Source: an uncultured Porphyromonas sp.
Lineage (GTDB): Bacteria; Bacteroidota; Bacteroidia; Bacteroidales; Porphyromonadaceae
Direction: 5' to 3'
DNA: 5,316 nucleotides
Assembly (NCBI GenBank): GCA_927910985.1
Contig: CAKMOP010000124.1
Span: 1-5,316 of the forward strand
The number at the start of each line of letters is the position of its first letter. Position 1 is the first letter of the stretch. The notes beneath the pieces are model-generated. The model saw nothing but the letters and a program-made list of their open reading frames with translations. It ran no database searches and had not been told where the DNA came from. Shown here piece by piece: positions 1 to 5,316 of the stretch. The translations under genes and the position numbers were made by a program.

Positions 1-32
1 CTATATAGGTCAGCCCGCCGACCTATATAGGT
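1..32. repeat. Two copies of a 12-bp palindrome, left edge
   Basis: Bases 21-32 (ACCTATATAGGT) are a perfect 12-bp palindrome. Bases 1-10 are the last ten bases of the same palindrome, cut by the window edge, so the two copies repeat at a 22-bp period. As an RNA hairpin, bases 1-11 pair perfectly with 20-30 around an 8-base loop. No T run follows on the + strand, so a classic terminator on this strand is not supported. It could be an operator, a repeat array continuing to the left, or the end of the upstream transcription unit. Confidence 0.6.
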
Positions 33-102
33 TGATCTGCCTCCCTATAAGAATGCATCACCCCAGCACAACGAGGACACCACAGAATAGATACATTCTC
101 CC

Positions 103-117
103 TACTTTTGTGGGCAG
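103..117 (+). promoter_or_regulatory. Bacteroidota-type promoter for radA (-7 box)
   Basis: TACTTTTG at 103-110 matches the Bacteroidota -7 consensus TAnnTTTG. No good -33 TTG is seen about 20 bp upstream, so only half the promoter is convincing. Transcription would start near 117, giving a leader of roughly 25 nt before the ATG at 143. This fits the ATG chosen for radA and argues against any start further upstream. Confidence 0.5.
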
Positions 118-142
118 AATCACAGCAGCATCAGTATATACG

Positions 143-1519
143 ATGGCAAAAGAAGAAAACAGTCTATCACTGCTCCGAATGCGGTGCAGAGTACCCCAAA
201 TGGCAGGGCTTCTGCTCCCAGTGTGGCGTATGGAACTCGATCGAAGAAGAGGAGATCATCGTCGGCAAGCAGGACAAACCCTCCCGCACCTTCACCGCAC
301 AGAGCATCACCGCCAGCAAGCCCGTACGCCTCGGCGATATCGAGCAGCGGAGCGAGAGCCGTCTGAGTCTCGGCGACCCTGAGCTGGATCGCGTCCTCGG
401 AGGCGGACTCGTCGAAGGCTCCTTCATCCTCCTCGGGGGCGAACCTGGTATCGGTAAATCCACCCTCATCCTCCAGACCATCCTGCGCCTACCCTACAAG
501 ACCCTCTATGTCTCAGGCGAAGAGAGCCTCTCTCAGCTCAAGATGCGTGCCGACCGCATCGGTGGAACGAACGACGACTGCCTCATCTACGCCGAGACCA
601 ACCTGGAGAAGATTATCGCCACCGCCCTCGACACCCAGCCGCAGATTCTTGTCATCGACTCCATACAGACCATACAGACCGAGCTCTCCGACTCCTCTCC
701 TGGGAGCGTCTCGCAGATACGTGAGTGCGCCACAGCTCTACTGAAGTACGCCAAGACCGAGGGCGTAGCCGTCCTACTCATCGGGCACATCAACAAGGAA
801 GGCAGCATCGCTGGGCCCAAAATCCTTGAGCACACAGTGGATGTCGTCTTACAGTTTGATGGCGACAAGCACTATATGTACCGCATCCTGCGCGGACAGA
901 AGAATCGCTTCGGAAGCACGGCAGAGCTGGGTATCTACGAGATGCGTCAGTCGGGACTGCGCCCCGTGGAGAACCCTTCGGAGCACCTGATGACGCAGAG
1001 CGACCTCAAGCTCAGCGGTACCGCTATCGCCGTAGCTATGGAGGCGTCCGCCCCTTCCTCATCGAGACACAGGCTCTGGTCAGCTCCGCCGTCTACGCCA
1101 CCCCACAGCGCTCCAGCACAGGCTTCGACACCCGACGAATGAATATGCTGCTGGCGGTCTTAGAGAAGCGCGCGGGCTTCAAGCTCATACAGAAGGACGT
1201 CTTCCTCAACATCGCCGGAGGGATCCGCCTGGCCGACCCGGCTTCTGACCTCGCCGTCATCACCGCCGTCCTCTCCTCGAGCCTCGACATCGCCCTACCC
1301 GAAGGTGTCTGCCTCACGGGCGAAGTCGGACTATCCGGAGAAGTACGCCCCGTCTCACGCATCGAGCAGCGCATCATCGAGGCGCAGCGCATCGGCTTCC
1401 GCGCACTCATCCTCCCCGAGTCCAACCTCCACGGGCTGAGCACCGAGGGCTACACCATCCGCCTCATAGGAGTGAAGACAGTCGAAGAAGCCTTCCGCAA
1501 GCTCTTCCGCGGCGAGTAG
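143..1519 (+). CDS. radA: DNA repair protein RadA (Sms), frame broken by two compensating indels
   Basis: RadA is a RecA-like ATPase with DnaB-type helicase activity that helps RecA extend and process recombination intermediates in the cytoplasm. The corrected protein is 458 aa, normal for the family. A four-Cys zinc finger lies at residues 10-27 (CSEC...CSQC). Walker A, GGEPGIGKST, is at 98-107 and Walker B, ILVID, at 168-172. The RadA signature KNRFG is at 253-257, and a Lon-like C-terminal domain runs from about 270 to the end. As written the frame breaks twice. An extra A in one of the A runs at 147-160 separates ATG 143 (MAK...) from the zinc finger. A missing G at 1043-1044 separates the core from the C-terminal part. 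The shifts are +1 and -1, so start and stop share a frame. Uncorrected, it reads as two pieces, roughly 144-1142 and 1046-1519. ATG 143 is chosen because RadA proteins begin MAK(x)KTVY-C. Sequence error is likelier than a real pseudogene. Confidence 0.93.
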
Positions 1520-1603
1520 CCTCCATCTACACGACCACACCCTTCCACTTCCTATATATAATTAGGTACGCGCGCGAAACTTAGCCCACCCACTTCAGGC
1601 AGC

Positions 1604-1641
1604 TTGCTGGTACCAATCAATTTGCGTACCTTTGCACCCGA
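1604..1641 (+). promoter_or_regulatory. Promoter of the rpsF-rpsR-rplI operon
   Basis: TTG at 1604-1606 and TACCTTTG at 1627-1634 form a -33/-7 pair with a 20-bp spacer, matching the Bacteroidota sigma factor consensus (TTG, 19-21 bp, TAnnTTTG). Transcription should begin near 1641, giving a leader of about 32 nt. The same layout and spacer occur in front of dps. Confidence 0.8.
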
Positions 1642-1672
1642 TATTTTTAACTCTCACTAAACAGAAAGAGAA

Positions 1673-2003
1673 ATGAATAACTACGAAACCGTTTTCATTC
1701 TTACTCCCGATTTATCTGAAGCTCAGGTAAAGGAAGCGGTCGCAAAGTTCGTTGGCATCCTCAAGGGCGAAAGCGCTGAGATCGTCAACGAAGAAAACTG
1801 GGGGCTGAAGAAGCTCGCCTACACGATCCAGAAGAAGACGACTGGTTACTACCAGCTGGTCGAATTCAAGGCTCAGCCAGAGACCATCGCCGTACTCGAG
1901 ACGCAGTTCCGTCGCGATGAAAAACGTCCTCCGCTTCCTGACCTTCCGCCAGGATAAGTTCGCAGCTGCATACGCAGAGAAGAGAAGAAGCCGTAAGGCA
2001 TAA
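1673..2003 (+). CDS. rpsF: 30S ribosomal protein bS6, with a one-base insertion near the 3' end
   Basis: bS6 binds the central domain of 16S rRNA on the 30S platform as a dimer with bS18. The start [16 protein letters not shown] and the central [18 protein letters not shown] are typical of the family. As written, the frame runs into a wrong C-terminus after FRRDEK and stops at 1957. Removing one A from the A5 run at 1920-1924 restores [32 protein letters not shown] (C-terminus split here: [10 protein letters not shown], then [18 protein letters not shown]). The repaired protein is 109 aa, close to the family norm, and ends at TAA 2001-2003. The loss of the conserved V-R-F-L strand in a core ribosomal protein makes a real mutation unlikely. 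A purine-rich but weak AAAGAG precedes ATG 1673. It is the first gene of the operon; rpsR begins 26 nt after the repaired stop. Confidence 0.93.
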
Positions 2004-2012
2004 CCCATTAAC

Positions 2013-2020
2013 GAAAGGAG
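2013..2020 (+). promoter_or_regulatory. Long Shine-Dalgarno sequence of rpsR
   Basis: GAAAGGAG is eight contiguous bases complementary to the usual 16S rRNA 3' end (CUCCUUUC), placed 9 nt before ATG 2030. Bacteroidota genes generally lack such sites, and radA, dps, the prenyl synthase gene and the membrane protein gene here have none. rplI has a shorter site, AGAGGAG at 2337-2343, 10 nt before its ATG. Confidence 0.75.
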
Positions 2021-2029
2021 AAAAATACA

Positions 2030-2296
2030 ATGGCTGCATCAGAAGTACGCTACCTCACTCCCCTGACCGTAGATAGCAAGAAGAAGAAGTACTGCCGCTT
2101 CAAGAAGAGCGGTATCAAGTATATCGACTATAAGGATCCCGACTTCCTCAAGCGTTTCCTCAACGAGCAGGGTAAGATCCTCCCCCGCCGTATCACCGGC
2201 ACCAGCCTCAAGTTCCAGCGCCGCGTAGCTCAGGCCGTCAAGCGTGCTCGTCACCTTGCCCTGCTGCCCTACGTCACGGACAATATGGCTAAGTAA
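2030..2296 (+). CDS. rpsR: 30S ribosomal protein bS18
   Basis: bS18 is the partner of bS6 on the platform of the small subunit. The protein is 88 aa, a little longer than the common 75-80 aa. The family core is plain: [20 protein letters not shown] at about 19-38, the [20 protein letters not shown] helix region at 50-69, and the basic [13 protein letters not shown] end at 70-82. Only one Cys (residue 22) is present, so this is not the four-Cys zinc-binding form. It is the second gene of the operon, with no ssb or priB gene before it, as usual in Bacteroidota. The strong Shine-Dalgarno site in front decides the start. Confidence 0.97.
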   Translation: MAASEVRYLTPLTVDSKKKKYCRFKKSGIKYIDYKDPDFLKRFLNEQGKILPRRITGTSLKFQRRVAQAVKRARHLALLPYVTDNMAK

Positions 2297-2353
2297 GGTC
2301 ATCCCCTTACTCATCCCCCTACTAACGAATAAACATAGAGGAGACAGAATACA

Positions 2354-2875
2354 ATGGAAGTTATTTTGAAAGAAGACGTAGTCGGACTCGGCTACAAGGA
2401 CGATGTCGTCACAGTAAAGAACGGCTACGGTCGCAACTTTCTAATCCCCACCGGTAAGGCTATCGTCGCTACGGAAGCTGCTAAGAAGATCCTGGCAGAA
2501 AACCTCCGTCAGCGCGCTCACAAGATCGCCGCTATCAAGAAGGAAGCCGAAGAGCGCGCCCAGAAGTACCAGGGCGTACGCCTCTCCATCACGGCTCACA
2601 CCAACGTCGCTACGGGTAGCCTCTACGGCTCCGTCACGGGTGCTGAGATCGCTGAAGAGCTCACTAAGCTCGGCCTCGAAACCGACCGCAAGCTCGTCTA
2701 CATCAAGGCAATCAAGGAAGTCGGTACCTACACCGCTATCGTGCGTCTGCACAAGGAAGTGGCTGTAGAAATCCCCGTCGAAGTCCTCTCCGACGCTCCT
2801 AAGGCTGAAGAAAAGAAGGAAGAAGCTCCCGCAGCTGCTCCTGCTCAGGAAGAAGAAGCTCCTGCTGAAGCCTAA
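2354..2875 (+). CDS. rplI: 50S ribosomal protein bL9 with an acidic, Ala/Pro-rich C-terminal tail
   Basis: bL9 binds 23S rRNA near the L1 stalk and helps restrain frameshifting and crowding between ribosomes. The N-terminal domain is clear: MEVILKEDVVGLGYKDD followed by VKNGYGRNFLIPTGKA at about 21-36. A charged connecting helix (about 41-75) and the C-terminal domain follow, the latter ending near EIPVEVLS at about 146. The total of 173 aa exceeds the usual 148 or so because of a 27-residue tail (147-173) built of Ala, Pro, Glu and Lys, with 11 acidic residues. Such tails are known in Bacteroidota bL9, and no separate function can be read from it. It is the last gene of the operon, 57 nt after rpsR, and is followed by a terminator hairpin. 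Confidence 0.97.
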   Translation: MEVILKEDVVGLGYKDDVVTVKNGYGRNFLIPTGKAIVATEAAKKILAENLRQRAHKIAAIKKEAEERAQKYQGVRLSITAHTNVATGSLYGSVTGAEIAEELTKLGLETDRKLVYIKAIKEVGTYTAIVRLHKEVAVEIPVEVLSDAPKAEEKKEEAPAAAPAQEEEAPAEA

Positions 2876-2899
2876 GGAATTTCCCTTACTTCATACACG

Positions 2900-2948
2900 C
2901 CGCCCCTACGATAGTCCTCACGACGATCATAGGGGCGGTCTTCATTTA
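2900..2948 (+). terminator. Terminator of the rpsF-rpsR-rplI operon
   Basis: A nine-base perfect GC-rich stem pairs 2900-2908 (CCGCCCCTA) with 2930-2938 (TAGGGGCGG). One mismatch and three further pairs (GAT/ATC) extend it inward to a loop of about 13 bases. TCTTCATTTA follows, a moderate T-rich tail. It lies 24 nt past the rplI stop codon. Confidence 0.75.
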
Positions 2949-3004
2949 CCCCAACCAACAAGGCATACACCAAGGAGAGCAGCCCATAGCAGCGACGAGC
3001 TGAG

Positions 3005-3034
3005 ATAGATGATGCTTATACCGATATAGAGCAT
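3005..3034. promoter_or_regulatory. Possible regulator site upstream of dps
   Basis: An imperfect dyad pairs ATGCTTATA (3012-3020) with TATA-G-AGCAT (3025-3034), ending six bases before the -33 element of dps. The same stretch carries ATAG at 3005-3008, TTAT at 3016-3019 and ATAG at 3026-3029, which resembles the ATAG/CTAT half-site spacing of OxyR sites, though the spacing is off by one and the fourth half-site is missing. OxyR control of dps is known in Porphyromonas; binding here is an inference. Confidence 0.3.
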
Positions 3035-3039
3035 TTCAG

Positions 3040-3077
3040 TTGTCACAGTAAGCAGACTCTCCTACCTTTGCAGCGTA
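3040..3077 (+). promoter_or_regulatory. Promoter of dps
   Basis: TTG at 3040-3042 and TACCTTTG at 3063-3070 are separated by 20 bp, the same -7 octamer and spacer as the rpsF promoter. Transcription should start near 3077, leaving a leader of about 28 nt before ATG 3105. Confidence 0.8.
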
Positions 3078-3104
3078 ATCAATAACACTTTATACGATAA
3101 GACA

Positions 3105-3578
3105 ATGAACGTACTTTCTATCACAGGCCTTGATGCCGCTCAGGTCGCACCAGTCGTCAAGGGTCTTCAGCAACTGCTCGCTGACTTCCAGATATATTAC
3201 ACCAACCTCCGTGGCTACCACTGGCACGTCCGTGGTCCTCAGTTCTTCACGCTGCACAGCCAGTTCGAGAAGATGTACAACGAAGCTGCTGAGTCAGTAG
3301 ACGAGATCGCAGAGCGCATCCTCCAGCTCGGAGCTACGCCCGAAAACCGCTTCAGCGAGTACCTCAAGGTAAGCCAGCTCAAGGAGCAGACCAACGTCAG
3401 CGCACCTGCCGACATCATCCCTGCTATCCTCGAAGCTCTTCGCATCCTCATCGCTCAGGAGCGTTCGATCCTCGCCCTCGCAGACGAAGCGAACGACACG
3501 GCTACGGCTGACCTCATCTCGGACTTCCTCGACGGTCAGGAAAAGACGGCTTGGATGGTTTCTGCCCTCCTCGGGTAA
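3105..3578 (+). CDS. dps: Dps family DNA-binding ferritin-like protein
   Basis: Dps forms a 12-subunit shell that oxidises Fe(II), preferably with hydrogen peroxide, stores the iron, and protects DNA in the cytoplasm. The protein is 157 aa, within the family range. The Dps signature is present: NLRGYHWHVRGPQFFTLHSQ at 34-53, then a helix with DEIAERI at 66-72. By comparison with E. coli Dps, the ferroxidase ligands shared between subunits would be H39, H51, E55, D66 and E70, all present. There is no Lys-rich N-terminal extension of the kind that binds DNA in E. coli Dps, so direct DNA binding is uncertain. ATG 3105 lacks a Shine-Dalgarno site, as is normal for the phylum, but sits in the ACAATG context also seen at rpsR, rplI and the membrane protein gene. 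It is flanked by its own promoter and a large hairpin, so it is probably transcribed alone. Confidence 0.95.
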   Translation: MNVLSITGLDAAQVAPVVKGLQQLLADFQIYYTNLRGYHWHVRGPQFFTLHSQFEKMYNEAAESVDEIAERILQLGATPENRFSEYLKVSQLKEQTNVSAPADIIPAILEALRILIAQERSILALADEANDTATADLISDFLDGQEKTAWMVSALLG

Positions 3579-3607
3579 GCGATCACCCTTCCACATACCT
3601 CTTACAA

Positions 3608-3680
3608 GCACCAGCCACGCTATGGTCGCTCATCCCTCAGCGCAGGGATGAGACCACAGCGTGCTGGTGCGTTCACTTTA
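3608..3680 (+). terminator. Long imperfect hairpin after dps, likely terminator
   Basis: Bases 3608-3637 pair with 3644-3670 around a six-base loop (CAGCGC). The paired blocks are GCACCAG, CACGCT, TGGTC and TCATCCCT, interrupted by a bulged C, one A-C mismatch and a bulged GC. That gives about 26 base pairs, unusually long for a terminator. The following GTTCACTTTA is only weakly T-rich. It begins 30 nt past the dps stop and ends just before the next promoter box. Confidence 0.6.
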
Positions 3681-3696
3681 CCCCAAGAGATTTAAC

Positions 3697-3711
3697 TACT
3701 TTTGCAGGGAA
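3697..3711 (+). promoter_or_regulatory. Promoter (-7 box) of the polyprenyl synthase gene
   Basis: TACTTTTG at 3697-3704 matches TAnnTTTG and equals the radA box. No consensus -33 TTG lies at the right distance; the expected region falls next to the right arm of the hairpin. The predicted start near 3711 leaves a leader of about 22 nt before ATG 3733. Confidence 0.5.
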
Positions 3712-3732
3712 TTTAAGTCGTGCCGACAGCCT

Positions 3733-4710
3733 ATGCACCTCAACCAAATTAAAGCCCCGGTGGCGGCTCTCGTGGAGGACTTCCACAGCCAATTCACCTC
3801 GATCCTCGCCAGCAAGTCCGAATGGCTCCAGCAAGCCATCGAGCACCTCAGTGCCTCCACAGGCAAGCAGGTGCGCCCCATACTCACGGCGCTCATCGCG
3901 GGGATGCTACGTGGGGATACCCCACCACAGCGAAGCATCGATGCTGCCGTCCTTCTCGAGCTCATCCATACGGCAACCCTCATTCACGACGACGTCATCG
4001 ACGAGGCGAAGACACGCCGTGGACGCCCCACCCTCGGCGTCCTCTACGACAACCGCGTGGCGGTGCTTATGGGAGACTTCATCCTCTCCTCGGCTCTCGT
4101 GGGGGCTATCGCCCTCTCCGACCTGCGTATCATGGGCATCGTCTCAGCTATCGGGCGCGAACTGACCGAAGGAGAGATCCGCCAGTTCGAGACCGCCGAA
4201 GGTATCATCTTGGACGAAGCTACCTACTACGATATTATCTTCCAGAAGACTGCTGTACTCTTCCGCTCCTGCGCCGAAGTAGCAGCCATCACCACCGAAG
4301 CCTCCACCGAGGACTACGACCGTGCTGCTCGTATCGGCACAGCCTTAGGGATGGCCTTCCAAATCCGTGATGATATCTTCGACTACTACCGCAGTGATGT
4401 CGGCAAGCCCACTGGCAACGACATTCGCGAAGGGAAGATCACCCTGCCACTCCTGCACGTCTTGACCGAACTACAGAAGGAGGGCAAGGCCACGCCTTAC
4501 CTCTCACTCCTCTCTGAGAAGCCCATCCCCCCCAGCAGTATTGAGCAACTCACCACCCTCGCCCACGAAGCTGGCGGGATAGACTACGCATGGAAGCGTC
4601 TCTACCATTATATAGATGAAGCGAAGACGCTCCTTTGCTCCTTCCCCGAGAGTGAATACCGCACGTCCCTACTTGCCTTAGCGGATTACATCGCCGAGCG
4701 CACAGTCTAA
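3733..4710 (+). CDS. Long-chain polyprenyl diphosphate synthase (IspB/octaprenyl type)
   Basis: This trans-prenyltransferase adds isopentenyl diphosphate units to an allylic primer, probably making the side chain of menaquinone. From ATG 3733 the protein is 325 aa, typical for the family. It shows GKQVRP at 44-49, the first aspartate-rich motif DDVID at 86-90 followed by RRGRPT at 95-100, and the second motif DDIFD at 213-217. The residue five before the first motif is Ala81, as in HTATL-HDD of the E. coli octaprenyl enzyme; a small residue there allows long products. Exact chain length cannot be read from sequence. The frame opens further upstream from GTG 3661, but that codon lies inside the hairpin and ahead of the promoter box, so ATG 3733 is preferred. 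There is no Shine-Dalgarno site. The next gene starts 38 nt downstream without a visible promoter box, so the two may be co-transcribed. Confidence 0.92.
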   Translation: MHLNQIKAPVAALVEDFHSQFTSILASKSEWLQQAIEHLSASTGKQVRPILTALIAGMLRGDTPPQRSIDAAVLLELIHTATLIHDDVIDEAKTRRGRPTLGVLYDNRVAVLMGDFILSSALVGAIALSDLRIMGIVSAIGRELTEGEIRQFETAEGIILDEATYYDIIFQKTAVLFRSCAEVAAITTEASTEDYDRAARIGTALGMAFQIRDDIFDYYRSDVGKPTGNDIREGKITLPLLHVLTELQKEGKATPYLSLLSEKPIPPSSIEQLTTLAHEAGGIDYAWKRLYHYIDEAKTLLCSFPESEYRTSLLALADYIAERTV

Positions 4711-4748
4711 GCCCCACCTCCCAACATCATTTCCCATTCCTCCTAACA

Positions 4749-5316
4749 ATGAGCACCAAGTCCTCTAACCGCACTATCTCCATCTCCGTCTATGCCTCGG
4801 TATGGCTCGTATTGATCCTCCTGCAAACTCTTGTAACGACCGTGCAGGGAACAGCAGAGATGTCCGTCTTCAGCCATCCGCGCCTTTACTTCTCCACGTG
4901 GCTCACTGACCTTTATCTGGTGGTGGTCTTCTACCTCAACTATTTCCTCTTCGCCCCCCGACTGATGCGCCGTCGTCTCTTCCAGCCCTACCTGTGGGTG
5001 GTGCTGGTAGCTGCACTCATCGGCTTCATTATCCCTATCCTCTGCTATCTGGTCTGGGGACTCTCGATGCCAGGACTTGCCGAAGGTACCGTCCCCTTGT
5101 CGTCGCTGGGCGTCATCGGTGTCGTCGCCGCGATGGCTATTGGCTTGTCCGTCCGTGGCCTCTATGAGTGGGATAGCCTCGGGCAAGAAGTGCACTCCCT
5201 CCGCGAAGAAGAGAAGCTATGGAAGCAGGAGCGAGAAGAGCTCCAGCAGAAGCTCCGCACGCTCCAGCCACACACCACGGGTGACGATCATTCACTCACC
5301 GCCGCCACGACCAAAG
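4749..5316 (+). CDS. Four-helix membrane protein, partial; probable LytS-type sensor or membrane-bound LytTR regulator
   Basis: An open frame runs from ATG 4749 to the window end (189 codons, no stop), so the 3' part is missing. Four hydrophobic helices are predicted at about 12-33, 50-69, 81-103 and 117-138, with basic residues after helix 2 (RLMRRR, 71-76). A charged coiled coil follows at about 143-172 (LREEEKLWKQEREELQQKLR), then a Thr/Asp-rich stretch. Four helices plus a coiled coil resemble the input half of Bacteroidota LytS/YehU-type histidine kinases. In those, however, the PHFLFN motif usually comes soon after the last helix and is not seen by residue 189. A membrane-anchored LytTR DNA-binding protein is an equal alternative. 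There is no Shine-Dalgarno site; the start has the ACAATG context. The output domain lies outside the window, so function is not settled. Confidence 0.7.
   Translation, partial: MSTKSSNRTISISVYASVWLVLILLQTLVTTVQGTAEMSVFSHPRLYFSTWLTDLYLVVVFYLNYFLFAPRLMRRRLFQPYLWVVLVAALIGFIIPILCYLVWGLSMPGLAEGTVPLSSLGVIGVVAAMAIGLSVRGLYEWDSLGQEVHSLREEEKLWKQEREELQQKLRTLQPHTTGDDHSLTAATTK

Noticed and set aside
32..382. 116-codon frame covering the true radA start
   Set aside because: Only its ATG at 143 and the next few codons belong to radA; the rest is the wrong frame caused by the A-run insertion.
1520..1603. Terminator after radA
   Set aside because: I found no stem followed by a T run here; the stretch holds only a TATATATA run and a CG-rich segment.
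1635..1672. S6:S18-binding leader RNA before rpsF
   Set aside because: The leader predicted from the promoter is only about 32 nt, AT-rich and without a stable stem, so the helix with the CCG bulge known for that motif is not supported.
2821..2872. GAAGAAGCTCC-type repeats in the end of rplI as a DNA repeat element
   Set aside because: They are explained by the low-complexity Glu/Ala/Pro tail of bL9 and its codon choice.
3551..4165. Open frame of 204 codons on the + strand overlapping dps and the prenyl synthase
   Set aside because: It is a Ser/Pro/Arg-rich shadow of the prenyl synthase gene in another frame and crosses the hairpin and promoter box.
4743..5195. Open frame of 150 codons on the - strand
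   Set aside because: It is antisense to the hydrophobic membrane protein frame, has a polar low-complexity composition, and resembles no family; it is a shadow.

Overview
The window reads as chromosomal housekeeping DNA from a Bacteroidota bacterium, most probably a GC-rich Porphyromonas or close relative. The reasons are the gene content and order (radA, then rpsF-rpsR-rplI with no ssb or priB between rpsF and rpsR), the protein sequences, and the Bacteroidota-type promoter -7 box (TAnnTTTG) at four places. The genus is an inference; the phylum is well supported. All genes lie on the + strand.

Layout. Bases 1-142 hold a 12-bp palindrome in two copies at the left edge and a promoter for radA. 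radA (143-1519) encodes a complete RadA/Sms recombination protein, but its reading frame is interrupted by two single-base indels that cancel each other. A 153-bp gap carries a clear promoter for the ribosomal protein operon rpsF-rpsR-rplI (1673-2875), which closes with a GC-rich hairpin terminator. rpsF also has a one-base insertion in an A run near its 3' end. A dps gene (3105-3578) follows with its own promoter and a long imperfect hairpin behind it. A long-chain polyprenyl diphosphate synthase gene (3733-4710) comes next, probably serving menaquinone side-chain synthesis. Last is a membrane protein gene (from 4749) cut by the window end, with four predicted membrane helices and a coiled coil like the input half of a LytS-type sensor or membrane-bound regulator.

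How the genes fit together. bS6, bS18 and bL9 are ribosomal proteins made from one transcript. RadA processes recombination intermediates, and Dps stores iron and protects DNA under oxidative stress. The prenyl synthase feeds quinone or lipid-carrier synthesis. Apart from the ribosomal operon, and perhaps the last two genes (38-nt gap, no promoter box seen), these look like independent transcription units.

I do not see a new system here. The points most worth a second look are: three one-base indels in short homopolymers (more likely sequence errors than real mutations); an unusually long Shine-Dalgarno match in front of rpsR, in a phylum whose ribosomes normally hide the anti-SD; an OxyR-like dyad upstream of dps; and the palindromic repeat at the left edge.
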